Positions 1 through 7,757 are shown, counted from the stretch's first letter. The stretch: 64,000 nt of DNA from Roseibium alexandrii DFL-11 (GCF_000158095.2 NZ_CM011002.1:3886703-3950702); one strand, 5' to 3'. Translations and numbers: made by a program. The notes: generated by a model not told the origin, from the letters alone.

Positions 1-554
1 GCTCGTCTCTTGTCTGGACGGAAAGGACGTCAGATGCCGACCGCTTGGTCCGCTCTGATGATTTCACCTTCGAGCTGGAGTTGGAACGCCGCTTTGGTCA
101 TCACCTTGGGACTTTGGAAGTTGACGGCCCGCGCCAAGCCTATCCGCTTGGTTTGAAGCTGGCACGGGAATTCGTAAAATCGCGGTTCGCCCTGATCGGT
201 GATTCGGCCCACGGCATTCATCCCATCGCAGGTCAGGGGCTGAACCTTGGGTTCAAGGATGTGGCAGCGCTTGCGGAAGTCATCATTGATGCCCGCCGTC
301 TTGGCCAGGACATTGGCGCATTTGACGTTCTGGAGCGGTATCAGCGGTGGCGCCGGTTTGACACATTCCAGATGGGTGTTGTGACGGATGTTCTTAACCG
401 GTTGTTTTCAAACGATATCGATCTCCTCAGGGCTGCGCGTGACTTTGGCCTTGGGCTGGTCGACCGGATGCCCAGCCTGAAAAGCCAGTTCATCAAGGAG
501 GCATCCGGCTTTGCCGGACCGGTGCCGAAATTGCTTTCTGGAGACCCGATCTGA
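1..554 (+). CDS. UbiH/Coq6-family FAD-dependent hydroxylase, C-terminal part (5' end outside window)
   Basis: The reading frame is open from the first bases and no start is visible, so the gene begins before the window. The visible 180 or so residues are the C-terminal part of a UbiH/UbiF/Coq6-type flavoprotein monooxygenase, which hydroxylates the ring of ubiquinone precursors. It shows the family's SSLVWTE strand and the second FAD-binding motif GDSAHGIHPIAGQGLNLG, in which the Asp contacts the FAD ribityl chain and the GQG loop the pyrophosphate, followed by the helical tail with LLRAARDFGLGLVDRMP. The family assignment is firm. Which ring position it hydroxylates cannot be read from this fragment. 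Confidence 0.88.
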   Translation, partial: SSLVWTERTSDADRLVRSDDFTFELELERRFGHHLGTLEVDGPRQAYPLGLKLAREFVKSRFALIGDSAHGIHPIAGQGLNLGFKDVAALAEVIIDARRLGQDIGAFDVLERYQRWRRFDTFQMGVVTDVLNRLFSNDIDLLRAARDFGLGLVDRMPSLKSQFIKEASGFAGPVPKLLSGDPI

Positions 555-596
555 TAGGAGATGACGTCTCCGCTTGGTTTCCTGGGCAGCGCTTGC

Positions 597-1469
597 ATGA
601 ACGATCAAAATTCCAGCTATCCGCAGCACCGGTCCATTTTGATGACTGGCTGCTCCTCCGGGATTGGCGAAACATCAGCTCGCCTTCTCCGCGGACGCAA
701 CTGGCGCGTCTTCGCAACCGCGCGCAAGCTGGAAGATGTTCAACGCCTGAAGGATGAGGGCTTTGAGTCCTTTCAGCTCGATTATGAAGACCCGGATTCG
801 ATCCGTGTGACGGCTGACGCCGTTCTGGAAGCCACAAACGGCGAACTGGATGCCATCTTCAACAATGGCGCCTACGCGATCCCGGGGGCTTTGGAGGATC
901 TGCCGACCGATGGTCTCAGAGCCCTTTTCGAAGCCAATTTCATCGGCTGGCACGATTTGACGCGTCAGTTTATTCCCGCAATGCGCGCCCAGAAGTCCGG
1001 ACGAATTGTGCAGTGTTCGTCCGTTCTCGGGTTTGTGGCGCTCAAGTATCGGGGCGCCTACACGGCCTCCAAGTTTGCACTCGAGGCTTACACCGACACC
1101 TTGCGGCAGGAGCTTGCGGGCACGGGAATCCATGTGTCGCTTATTGAGCCCGGGCCGATCGACACTAGGTTCACGCAGAACACAATCGCAAACTTTGACC
1201 GGTGGATTGGCGAAGAGGGGTCCAAGCAGTCCGTTCACCGCGAGACTTACGAAAAACGCCGGATCCGGATGGAAGCTGGAGAGCCGGGTCCCTTCAAATT
1301 GCCGCCGAGCGCAGTCACCAAACCTCTGATCCATGCCCTTGAGTCACATCGGCCAAGGGCGAGATACCGTGTCACCATCCCGACAAAGGTGATGGCGATT
1401 GCAAAACGGCTCCTGCCGACACGCATTCTGGACAGATTCTGCATCTGGGCGGCCGACGGCGAAGAATAA
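597..1469 (+). CDS. SDR-family NAD(P)-dependent oxidoreductase
   Basis: A classical short-chain dehydrogenase of about 290 residues. The Rossmann glycine motif TGCSSGIG is at residues 17-24, the NNGAY segment follows strand 4, and the catalytic Ser (QCSSVLGF) and YTASK (Tyr/Lys) are present, followed by EPGPIDTRF. The frame is open back to an ATG at 561, which abuts an AGGAG with no spacer; the ATG at 597 puts the first beta strand at the usual distance from the N-terminus, so I prefer it, without a good ribosome site. It lies 42 bases behind the UbiH-type gene. Substrate unknown; relatives act on hydroxysteroids, retinoids or fatty-acyl chains. Confidence 0.85.
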   Translation: MNDQNSSYPQHRSILMTGCSSGIGETSARLLRGRNWRVFATARKLEDVQRLKDEGFESFQLDYEDPDSIRVTADAVLEATNGELDAIFNNGAYAIPGALEDLPTDGLRALFEANFIGWHDLTRQFIPAMRAQKSGRIVQCSSVLGFVALKYRGAYTASKFALEAYTDTLRQELAGTGIHVSLIEPGPIDTRFTQNTIANFDRWIGEEGSKQSVHRETYEKRRIRMEAGEPGPFKLPPSAVTKPLIHALESHRPRARYRVTIPTKVMAIAKRLLPTRILDRFCIWAADGEE

Positions 1470-1530
1470 ACCCGGATCCGGCCTACAAAATGGGTGCTGG
1501 ACAACGCGGGAAACGACAAGGACGTACTTG

Positions 1531-1725
1531 ATGGAACAAATCTACGACATTTTAATTTTCGTCGGCATGGCAGCTGTGGCGCTTGTGCTCTTTGCGGGGC
1601 TGTTGAACATGTTCCGCAATGGTCCGGCCAATCGTTCTCAAAAATTAATGCGCTGGCGGGTCGGATTGCAGTTCCTGGTGATTGTCCTTGTGATGGGTGG
1701 GCTCTACTTCTTCGGCAAAGGCTGA
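1531..1725 (+). CDS. HIG1-like twin transmembrane helix small protein
   Basis: A 64-residue inner-membrane protein with two hydrophobic helices, about residues 5-25 (DILIFVGMAAVALVLFAGLL) and 43-61 (LQFLVIVLVMGGLYFFGKG). They are joined by a short loop containing NGPANRSQKLMRWRV. The loop resembles the hypoxia-induced HIG1 family pattern (S-x-x-LMRxRV), whose mitochondrial members assist cytochrome oxidase and respiratory supercomplexes. In alphaproteobacteria this gene typically lies directly before the PduO-type adenosyltransferase, as here (43 bases). A respiratory role is inferred from the family only. The frame is open further upstream into the SDR, but the ATG at 1531 gives the normal family length. 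Confidence 0.8.
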   Translation: MEQIYDILIFVGMAAVALVLFAGLLNMFRNGPANRSQKLMRWRVGLQFLVIVLVMGGLYFFGKG

Positions 1726-1768
1726 CAAGCCAGTTGAAAACACGAACATTTCTGCGGGATGGGATTTC

Positions 1769-2344
1769 ATGGTCGTACTGAATAAAATCTACACGAAAAC
1801 CGGCGACAATGGCACGACCGCGCTGGGCTCTGGTGAGCGGCGGCCAAAATACGATCTGAGGATCGACGCTTACGGCACTGTGGATGAAACCAATGCGATT
1901 GTCGGCATGGCCCGGTTGCATACCGCAAGCGTTGTTCCGGACATCGATGCCGTGCTGAACCGAATCCAGAATGATTTATTCGACCTCGGTGCGGATCTTG
2001 CCACACCGGAAACCGATCAGGACCTGGGTTATGAGCCGCTCCGGATCACGGACGGCCAGGTGTCAGCAATTGAAGAAGAGATTGATACCTTGAACGCAGA
2101 TCTCTCACCGCTTCGGTCCTTCGTTTTGCCAGGTGGCAGTGCAGCCTCAGCCCATTTGCATCTCGCAAGAACGGTTTCCCGCCGTGCTGAACGCTTGATG
2201 GTCGAACTGGCCGATCGTGAAACCATCAATCAGGCGGGTATCCGGTACATGAACCGTCTGTCGGACTACTTCTTCGTTGCCTCCCGTTATCTGAACAACA
2301 AGGGTGAAGAAGACGTGTTATGGGTTCCGGGTAAAAACCGCTAA
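1769..2344 (+). CDS. cob(I)yrinic acid a,c-diamide adenosyltransferase, PduO type
   Basis: Transfers the 5'-deoxyadenosyl group of ATP to cob(I)alamin, making coenzyme B12 (the MMAB/PduO family). The 191-residue protein starts VVLNKIYTKTGDNGTTALG, which holds the N-terminal ATP-binding motif TKTGDNG..L, followed by ERRPKYDLRIDAYGTVDETNA. The C-terminal signature RTVSRRAERLMVEL and the YMNRLSDYFFVASR helix are also present. Length matches the family. The start at 1769 has GGGATGGG upstream; the longer open frame from 1697 would only add residues encoded by the end of the preceding gene. Its cofactor product could serve methylmalonyl-CoA mutase or B12-dependent ribonucleotide reductase elsewhere in the genome. 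Confidence 0.92.
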   Translation: MVVLNKIYTKTGDNGTTALGSGERRPKYDLRIDAYGTVDETNAIVGMARLHTASVVPDIDAVLNRIQNDLFDLGADLATPETDQDLGYEPLRITDGQVSAIEEEIDTLNADLSPLRSFVLPGGSAASAHLHLARTVSRRAERLMVELADRETINQAGIRYMNRLSDYFFVASRYLNNKGEEDVLWVPGKNR

Positions 2345-2371
2345 TCGGCTCATAAATTCAGGACGCCAGCC

Positions 2372-3064
2372 ATGTTTCTCCCGCTTCACGATCACAATCG
2401 GCTGAAACATGTGCCGCGGCCTTATGTCAATCTTTCGCTGATTGCCGCCAATGTTCTGGTTTTCCTGCTGGTGCAAGGCGGAGGGATAACTGAAGGGGCG
2501 AGCGCGTCGGTTTACTCTTATGGGCTCGTACCGGCGGTCTTTTTCGACCTGCGCGATCTTGCCCCGCACCTTCAGGTCCTACCGGAGTGGTCCGGGATCG
2601 TGACGTACGCCTTTTTGCATGGCGACTTCATGCACCTTTTGGGCAACATGCTGTTTCTTTGGGTGTTTGGTGACAATGTGGAAGATGCAGTCGGCCATAT
2701 CGGCTACTTCGTCTTCTATTTGTTGTGTGCCGCTGCCGGTGGTTTTGCCTATGCAGCCCTCGATCCGGGTTCCGAAATCCCGTTGATCGGCGCATCGGGT
2801 GCCGTATCGGGTGTGGTGGCGGCTTATCTGATGCTTCACCCGCGCGTGCGTATCTGGGTGCTCGCGTTCGGCCGTGTTCCGTTGCGGCTGCGGGCTATCT
2901 GGATCTTGGGAGCGTGGGTAATTTATCAGTTTGTGCAGATCGCCACATCAATCGACAGCCAGGTTGCCTGGATTGCCCATATCGGTGGCTTGGCGGCAGG
3001 CGCCATCCTCATCTTGTTCATGAGGCGCCGCGGGGTGGTGCTGTTTGACCGGGATCTCGCGTGA
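2372..3064 (+). CDS. rhomboid family intramembrane serine protease
   Basis: A 230-residue six-helix inner-membrane protein. Rhomboid landmarks are all present: HGDFMHLLGNMLFLWVFG at residues 83-100, the catalytic serine in GASGA (Ser142) and the catalytic histidine in the last helix (AHIGG, His203). The protein would cleave transmembrane substrates inside the bilayer; the substrate is not evident. The insert of about 35 residues between helices 1 and 2 (ITEGASASVYSYGL...PEWSG) is typical of the bacterial subgroup. It follows the adenosyltransferase by 27 bases and may be co-transcribed with it. Confidence 0.9.
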   Translation: MFLPLHDHNRLKHVPRPYVNLSLIAANVLVFLLVQGGGITEGASASVYSYGLVPAVFFDLRDLAPHLQVLPEWSGIVTYAFLHGDFMHLLGNMLFLWVFGDNVEDAVGHIGYFVFYLLCAAAGGFAYAALDPGSEIPLIGASGAVSGVVAAYLMLHPRVRIWVLAFGRVPLRLRAIWILGAWVIYQFVQIATSIDSQVAWIAHIGGLAAGAILILFMRRRGVVLFDRDLA

Positions 3065-3115
3065 AGTTGATTGATTTGAATTGGGGAACTGGAGCCTAGG
3101 CCCTGACCCTAGATC

Positions 3116-3487
3116 TCAAGCAAGCTGCCATTTGCCGGATTTGCTGCGGCATGCCGTGCCGTTGTCCTGGCGCCTCGTTCCGGATGCGAGCAGGATGTTT
3201 TCCCGATACGATCGGCAAAAAACTCCGCTACGGGTTTTCCAAGTGCGGACCGGGGTCACAGATCCGCTGGCACCAGTCTCCTGGTTCCGCCAGGAACTGG
3301 TTTTTCCTGATAAGGATGTTTCAAGAGCATTTTGAAACGTGGCTTCGGCCATCGTTTGATCGGACCGCGCAAGACCGCTGCCGGTGCCAGGCCCGACAAG
3401 CGCCGAGGCTGTGCATCCGCCTATAGCTGTAACCAGTGTCAGGACCGGGAGTATACGTGCCGCCCTTATATCCACCCGAATTCGCAA
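3116..3487 (-). CDS. RT0821/Lpp0805-like surface lipoprotein
   Basis: A 123-residue predicted lipoprotein: N-terminal hydrophobic stretch ending in lipobox AIGGC (Cys25), a short linker, then a C-terminal domain with the pattern TPVRTWKTRSGVFCRSY...GTACRSKSGKW, two cysteines at 91 and 113. This is the domain of the RT0821/Lpp0805 (17-kDa surface antigen-related) family. The start is TTG: a GGGAGAGG sits 7 bases before it, and it lies 16 bases behind the stop of the repeat protein, so the two form a transcription unit. The same domain occurs in the anti-sigma factor at 5026-5718. I infer an outer-membrane lipoprotein of the same stress regulon. Confidence 0.72.
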   Translation of the reverse strand: MRIRVDIRAARILPVLTLVTAIGGCTASALVGPGTGSGLARSDQTMAEATFQNALETSLSGKTSSWRNQETGASGSVTPVRTWKTRSGVFCRSYRENILLASGTRRQDNGTACRSKSGKWQLA

Positions 3488-3503
3488 CGCTTAACCTCTC
3501 CCG

Positions 3504-4310
3504 CTATTGCCACCCCCGCTCGATCGCCTCTCTCTCCTCGCTGGCAGACAAAGGTTCGCCGCCAGGCGCGCTGTTTCCCTGAAACTGAGATCGACCTGGA
3601 ACCAATCCTTTAGTCGGTGAAGCGGGCGATTGTGCGGCAGGGGCTGGTGCAGGCGATTGTTCCGGCTGATTGTCGGCGTCATCGTCATCTGATGGCGCCC
3701 GGCCACCATCAGCAGCATCTGAGCCTCCGCGATTGCCGCCATCGTTGTCATTATCTCCAGAATCGCTCTGGGCTTCGCTTTCAGAGTCGTTTCCGCCGCG
3801 ATCACCTCCGCCTCGGTCGCTTCCCCCGCGATCGCTGCCACCCCGGTCACCACCGCCGCGTTCGCCGCCGCCTCTTTCGCTGCCGCCGCGACCACCATCA
3901 CCATCACTGTCGCCGTCGTTGTCTGCAGCGGAGCCGCCGCGCTCGCCGCCGCGTCCGCTACCGCCCCTTTCGCTGCCCCCGCGGTCACTTCCACCGCGAC
4001 CGCCATCACTGTCGCTGTCGTTATCTCCGTCGGAGCCGCCGCGTTCACTGCCGCCTCGGCCTCCGCCCCCGCGACCATTGCCGTCGTCACCGCCCCGGTC
4101 ACCTCTCTCGCTGCCACCGCGGCCTCCGCCACGGCCTTCACCGCCTCCGCGGCTGTCGGATTCCGCGACTGCGGCGATGGTCGTTTTCTGGTCAAACAAG
4201 GGGCTGAAGTAGACACAGGAAAAAACCAGCGCCGCAGCCACCACACCGGACAGACGTCGGACCATCGCAGAGAGGCGGTCATGCAATGGCGTCTGGCGGG
4301 TATGTTCCAT
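3504..4310 (-). CDS. exported Gly/Ser/Arg/Asp-rich repeat protein of unknown function
   Basis: From the ATG at 4310 the protein has 268 residues: basic N-terminus (HDRLSAMVRRL), a membrane or signal helix (SGVVAAALVFSCVYFSPLF, about residues 21-39), about 150 residues of low-complexity repeats built from GGSERGG, GGSDRGG and GGERGG units separated by acidic NDSDSD/DNDGDSDGDG runs, then a Pro/Ala linker and a short ordered tail ending EEREAIERGWQ. The frame stays open to a TTG at 4418, with an in-frame ATG at 4397 directly behind AGGAAGGA; the true start is uncertain. No enzyme domain is visible. It probably lies in the periplasm or at the cell surface. It is divergent from the ECF sigma gene. 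Confidence 0.6.
   Translation of the reverse strand: MEHTRQTPLHDRLSAMVRRLSGVVAAALVFSCVYFSPLFDQKTTIAAVAESDSRGGGEGRGGGRGGSERGDRGGDDGNGRGGGGRGGSERGGSDGDNDSDSDGGRGGSDRGGSERGGSGRGGERGGSAADNDGDSDGDGGRGGSERGGGERGGGDRGGSDRGGSDRGGGDRGGNDSESEAQSDSGDNDNDGGNRGGSDAADGGRAPSDDDDADNQPEQSPAPAPAAQSPASPTKGLVPGRSQFQGNSAPGGEPLSASEEREAIERGWQ
3690..4165 (-). repeat. coding low-complexity repeat (GGS[ED]RGG units)
   Basis: Within the repeat protein, the DNA is a run of imperfect 9-18 base units rich in CCGCC and TCGCTGCC on the plus strand, encoding GGSERGG/GGSDRGG/GGERGG. Three or four acidic blocks (NDSDSD, DNDGDSDGDG, DSGDNDND) interrupt it at fairly regular intervals, giving longer-period units. Such tracts vary in copy number by slippage; whether this one does cannot be seen from one sequence. 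The plus-strand open frames over it are shadows. Confidence 0.75.
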
Positions 4311-4344
4311 GTAGTCGTTGTCTTTCAAGGCTTGCGCGCGCCTG

Positions 4345-4360
4345 ACAATCTGAAGATTGT
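4345..4360. promoter_or_regulatory. perfect 16-bp palindrome near the ECF sigma/repeat-protein divergence
   Basis: The sequence ACAATCT-GA-AGATTGT is a perfect 7-bp inverted repeat with a 2-bp centre, which is itself not symmetric. It is 35 bases upstream of the preferred start of the repeat protein and about 112 bases upstream of the sigma gene. It would be coding if the longer repeat-protein start were used. A regulator-binding site is an inference. Confidence 0.4.
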
Positions 4361-4471
4361 TCTGGCTTTCCCCTTTAGAACCCTCAAGTGGGTACATTCC
4401 TTCCTGCAATGTAGTCAAAAAATAGCCGGGATCAAAAGTCTAACTCCGGTGTTGTAAAGTTTGAAAGAGGC

Positions 4472-5029
4472 GTGGCGGAGAACTTCTTGGCCGATGAACC
4501 ACTGAAAGCGGACATGATCCGCTTGATACCGAAACTTAGAAGTTTCGCGCTGCGGCTATGCCGGAATCCGGATCAGGCAGACGATCTGGTGCAAACGACG
4601 TGTGAGCGGGCCATCCGGTCGCTGGATCAGTTTGATCCTGCAACCCGTCTGGACAGCTGGATGTTCCGGATCCTGCAGAATCTCTATTTCAACATGCAGC
4701 GGGACACGGCCAACCGCGCAAGACTGTTTGAGAAAGCGATGTTCGATTATGACGACACGTTTGACGGCCAGCGGGCGGCAGTTTCCAGCTTGGAATTGCA
4801 ACAGGTTCGCCGGTTTATCGAGCAGTTGGACGACGACAACAGAACGGTCTTGATGATGATCGCCATAGATGGGCGCAGCTACAAGGATGTTGCCGAAGAG
4901 CTCCAGGTTCCGATCGGCACGGTCACGAGCCGGCTGGCCCGCGCAAGGTTGAAACTGAGAGACTGGCTGGAAGCCAGAAAGTCGCCGGAGGGCGCATCGC
5001 AATCGGCATCCAAGGGGGTGGTGTCATGA
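4472..5029 (+). CDS. ECF-type RNA polymerase sigma factor
   Basis: An 185-residue sigma-70 family factor with only regions 2 and 4. Region 2 (about residues 12-80) contains LPKLRSFALRLCRNPDQADD-like core-binding sequence and DSWMFRILQNLYFNMQRD. Region 4 (about 115-170) has the helix-turn-helix YKDVAEELQVPIGTVTSRL for the -35 element. The GTG at 4472 has AAAGAGG only 1 base ahead; TTG at 4487, with GCGGAG 6 bases ahead, is an alternative that would shorten the protein by five residues. The stop overlaps the anti-sigma start by four bases (ATGA), a translational-coupling arrangement. It presumably drives this block and itself; its target promoters are unknown. Confidence 0.9.
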   Translation: MAENFLADEPLKADMIRLIPKLRSFALRLCRNPDQADDLVQTTCERAIRSLDQFDPATRLDSWMFRILQNLYFNMQRDTANRARLFEKAMFDYDDTFDGQRAAVSSLELQQVRRFIEQLDDDNRTVLMMIAIDGRSYKDVAEELQVPIGTVTSRLARARLKLRDWLEARKSPEGASQSASKGVVS

Positions 5030-5718
5030 CGTTTGATGAAAAGAAAAGCCAAGTGGACTTGGCGCAGGATATCGGGCTGATCCTGGATAATGAAATGCCG
5101 CCCGAAGCGCGGGACGAATTGCTGATCCGTCTTCAGGCTGATGCCGACAGTGCTGAGCTTATGAAGCAAATGGCGGCAGATCAGGCGCTGCTTCAAGAGG
5201 TCCTGCCGCCGTCTGTTCCGGACGCCACCATAAAGCGGCTTGAGAGCGTCATTGAACGCGAATTCGACCGCCGGGCTCCGAAAGCCGGATCTGACCGGCA
5301 CTGGAGCCGCGCCATCGTATATCTCGCAGCTTCTCTTGTTTTGGTCGCCGGGACTTTTGCTGTCACGAATTTCTGGATGCAGTCCCGGATGGATCAGGTC
5401 GTTGCTTCGCTTGCGGTCCATATGGAGACGGAACGCCTCGCCCTTGCTCAGACGGTTCAGGAGGCCTTGGAAACAAAGGTCAGCGGAGAACCGGTCGCGA
5501 TCGGCCAGGATGGAGACTGGTCGGAGATCCTGACGCCAATCAAGACCTACAAGAGCAAAAGCGGGCATTGGTGCAGGCAGTATTTGCGGGAAACCCGGTT
5601 CGGGAAATTGGATATGACCATTCGGGGCACGGCCTGCCGTGACGAAAATGGCGTCTGGACCACGGTTTTTGCCGAACCTGTTTCAGATAATTTCTCGCCA
5701 CAAACCAACGGGATCTGA
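5026..5718 (+). CDS. transmembrane anti-sigma factor with RT0821/Lpp0805-like periplasmic domain
   Basis: A 230-residue protein: an N-terminal cytoplasmic part (1-92) that begins with the LAQDIGLILDNEMPPEARDEL stretch typical of sigma-binding anti-sigma domains, one transmembrane helix (about 96-115), a coiled stretch, and a C-terminal periplasmic domain (about 145-215) with TPIKTYKSKSGHWCRQY and GTACRDENGVW, cysteines 183 and 204. The coupling with the sigma gene supports its role: it would hold the sigma factor at the membrane and release it on an envelope signal. The periplasmic domain matches the lipoprotein encoded at 3116-3487 almost position by position. There is no zinc-binding HxxxCxxC motif. 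Confidence 0.8.
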   Translation: MTFDEKKSQVDLAQDIGLILDNEMPPEARDELLIRLQADADSAELMKQMAADQALLQEVLPPSVPDATIKRLESVIEREFDRRAPKAGSDRHWSRAIVYLAASLVLVAGTFAVTNFWMQSRMDQVVASLAVHMETERLALAQTVQEALETKVSGEPVAIGQDGDWSEILTPIKTYKSKSGHWCRQYLRETRFGKLDMTIRGTACRDENGVWTTVFAEPVSDNFSPQTNGI

Positions 5719-5994
5719 TTTCTCCAATCACTTGCTGGGCGCTGATTGCCTGCGCCTGCTGCATTTTGCCGCGCTGCCGCAATGTCATGTTTGCGACGCA
5801 ACTTTTGCAAAGCACGGCAAATTGCGCTTTTAGCCCTTTTGCTGTCATTGACAGGTGCCGCGCAGGTCAGTACCGTCCCGCGCCATGCGCCACGGTTGGC
5901 TTGTTTCCGCCGTTTGTAACGAAGCGTTACAGGGCGGGCGCAAGCCCTTTAATGCGGTGCGGTGAAAGCCGGCCCAGCAAGAGGTTGAGACCAA
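5719..5994. other. 276-base intergenic region before etfB
   Basis: No gene is supported here; open frames are short and without ribosome sites. The only clear structure is the 17-bp palindrome at 5915-5931. The etfB leader contains AGAGG about 10 bases before the ATG. Confidence 0.5.
5915..5931. promoter_or_regulatory. 17-bp palindrome upstream of etfBA (possible operator)
   Basis: TGTAACG-AAG-CGTTACA, a perfect 7-bp inverted repeat with a 3-bp centre, lies 63 bases before the etfB start. The size and symmetry suit a dimeric repressor such as a TetR-family fatty-acid regulator. No such regulator is encoded nearby, so the assignment is inference. Confidence 0.45.
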
Positions 5995-6744
5995 ATGAAA
6001 ATCCTCGTACCCGTAAAGCGGGTCATCGATTACAACGTGAAAGTTCGCGTGAAGGCGGACGGTTCTGGAGTGGATCTTGCCAACGTCAAGATGTCCATGA
6101 ACCCGTTTGACGAAATCTCCGTGGAAGAAGCCCTGCGCTTGAAGGAAGCTGGCAAGGCGACTGAAGTTGTTGTTGTTTCCGTCGGTCCGCAGCAGGCGAC
6201 CGAAACACTCCGGACCGGTCTCGCCATGGGCGCCGACCGCGGCATTCTGGTCAAGACGGACGAAACCACCGAGCCACTCGCCGTTGCCAAGATCCTGAAG
6301 GGCATTGTTGAAGCCGAAGAGCCGGGCCTTGTCATCGTTGGCAAGCAGGCGATTGATGATGACTGCAACCAGACCGGCCAGATGCTTTCCGCACTTCTTG
6401 GCTGGAGCCAAGGCACGTTTGCATCCAAGGTTGATCTCGGTGACAGCACAGTTGACGTCACCCGTGAAGTCGATGGCGGTCTTCAGACAGTGAAGCTGAA
6501 GCTGCCTGCAATCGTTACGACCGACCTGCGCCTTAACGAGCCGCGCTATGCATCGCTTCCGAATATCATGAAAGCGAAGAAAAAGCCGATCGACGAGAAA
6601 ACACCGGACGACTACGGCGTCGACATCACACCGCGTCTGACGGTTGTCACCACGGCTGAGCCGGCCGCTCGTGAAGCGGGTATCAAGGTTGGCTCCGTGA
6701 GCGAACTGGTCGAAAAACTCAAGAACGAAGCTGGTGTCCTTTAA
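5995..6744 (+). CDS. etfB: electron transfer flavoprotein subunit beta
   Basis: The 249-residue protein begins [20 protein letters not shown], and has the ETF-beta AMP-site segment and signature [18 protein letters not shown] and [20 protein letters not shown], with [25 protein letters not shown] sequence after it. With EtfA it accepts electrons from acyl-CoA dehydrogenases and passes them to ETF:ubiquinone oxidoreductase in the membrane. It is first in an etfB-etfA pair, 23 bases apart, with a strong AGGAGG-type site before etfA. Confidence 0.97.
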   Translation: MKILVPVKRVIDYNVKVRVKADGSGVDLANVKMSMNPFDEISVEEALRLKEAGKATEVVVVSVGPQQATETLRTGLAMGADRGILVKTDETTEPLAVAKILKGIVEAEEPGLVIVGKQAIDDDCNQTGQMLSALLGWSQGTFASKVDLGDSTVDVTREVDGGLQTVKLKLPAIVTTDLRLNEPRYASLPNIMKAKKKPIDEKTPDDYGVDITPRLTVVTTAEPAAREAGIKVGSVSELVEKLKNEAGVL

Positions 6745-6767
6745 GGACCGTCGCAGGAGGAAAGAAA

Positions 6768-7700
6768 ATGACAACACTTCTTGTGGCTGAACACGCTGGT
6801 GGCGCACTGAACGATGCAACATCAAAGGCAATGACCGCAGCTGCAGCTCTGGGCTCCGACGTCCATGTGCTGGTTGCCGGTAAAGGCGTTCAAGGTGTGG
6901 CCGAAGCTGCTGCGAAGCTCTCCGGGGCTGCAAAGGTTCTGGTTGCTGAAAGCGATGCACTCGAACATCAGCTGGCAGAGCCGACGGCCGATCTGATCGT
7001 TGGCCTGGCCGGTGACTATGATGCCATTGTCGCTCCGGCGACCGCAAACGGTAAAAACACCTTGCCGCGCGTTGCAGCCCTGCTCGACGTCATGCAGATC
7101 TCTGACGTTACCGCAGTGATTGACGCTGAAACCTTCGAGCGTCCGATCTATGCAGGCAACGCGATCCAGACGGTCAAATCCGGCGATGCGAAAAAAGTCA
7201 TCACCGTCCGAACATCCACGTTCGCAGCAGCTGAAGAAGGCGGTTCTGCCGCTATCGAAAAAGTTGCTGGTACAGATGGTTCGGGTTTGTCCGAATTCGT
7301 TGGCGAGGAACTTTCCAAGTCCGACCGCCCGGAACTGACGTCGGCCAAGATCATCATCTCCGGTGGCCGCGCACTGGGCTCTGAAGAGAAGTTCCAGGAA
7401 GTCATCATGCCGGTTGCCGACGCGCTCGGCGCAGCGGTTGGTGCATCCCGCGCAGCTGTGGATGCCGGATACGCTCCGAACGACTGGCAGGTCGGTCAGA
7501 CCGGTAAGGTCGTGGCTCCGGATCTCTACATTGCCTGCGGTATCTCCGGTGCGATCCAGCACCTTGCGGGCATGAAGGATTCCAAGGTGATCGTTGCGAT
7601 CAACAAGGACGAAGAGGCCCCGATCTTCCAAGTTGCTGATTACGGCCTGGTCGCTGACTTGTTTGACGTTCTGCCGGATCTGAAGGCGGCTGTCGAATAA
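6768..7700 (+). CDS. etfA: electron transfer flavoprotein subunit alpha
   Basis: At 310 residues it has the normal EtfA length. It begins [18 protein letters not shown], and the C-terminal FAD domain carries [51 protein letters not shown] and [17 protein letters not shown], the FAD-binding signature of the family. The ribosome site GCAGGAGGAAAGAAA is strong. It acts with EtfB as a soluble heterodimer; together with the following hbd gene this is a fatty-acid/ketone metabolism cluster. Confidence 0.97.
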   Translation: MTTLLVAEHAGGALNDATSKAMTAAAALGSDVHVLVAGKGVQGVAEAAAKLSGAAKVLVAESDALEHQLAEPTADLIVGLAGDYDAIVAPATANGKNTLPRVAALLDVMQISDVTAVIDAETFERPIYAGNAIQTVKSGDAKKVITVRTSTFAAAEEGGSAAIEKVAGTDGSGLSEFVGEELSKSDRPELTSAKIIISGGRALGSEEKFQEVIMPVADALGAAVGASRAAVDAGYAPNDWQVGQTGKVVAPDLYIACGISGAIQHLAGMKDSKVIVAINKDEEAPIFQVADYGLVADLFDVLPDLKAAVE

Positions 7701-7723
7701 GACCTGCGGCAAATTGATCACGG

Positions 7724-7757
7724 ACCCCGGGGCGAATGTCAGTTTTCGCCCCGGGGT
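7724..7757 (+). terminator. hairpin terminator after etfA
   Basis: A 13-bp perfect stem (ACCCCGGGGCGAA pairing with TTCGCCCCGGGGT) with an 8-base loop, 24 bases behind the etfA stop. The T-rich tail is weak (TTCTTG), so termination may be partial and allow read-through into the dehydrogenase gene. Confidence 0.7.

Noticed and set aside
3690..4165. Possible CRISPR-like repeat array
   Set aside because: The units are short, imperfect, in one reading frame and without spacers of constant length; they encode GGS[ED]RGG repeats.
3617..4212. Plus-strand Arg/His-rich and Pro/Ser-rich open frames over the repeat protein
   Set aside because: Both are translations of the complementary strand of a low-complexity coding repeat. 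The minus frame has a membrane helix, ordered tail and a downstream partner gene.
5845..7047. 400-codon minus-strand open frame over etfB
   Set aside because: It is the antisense of etfB and the etfA start, has no recognisable domain or ribosome site, and arises from codon bias in a GC-rich gene.
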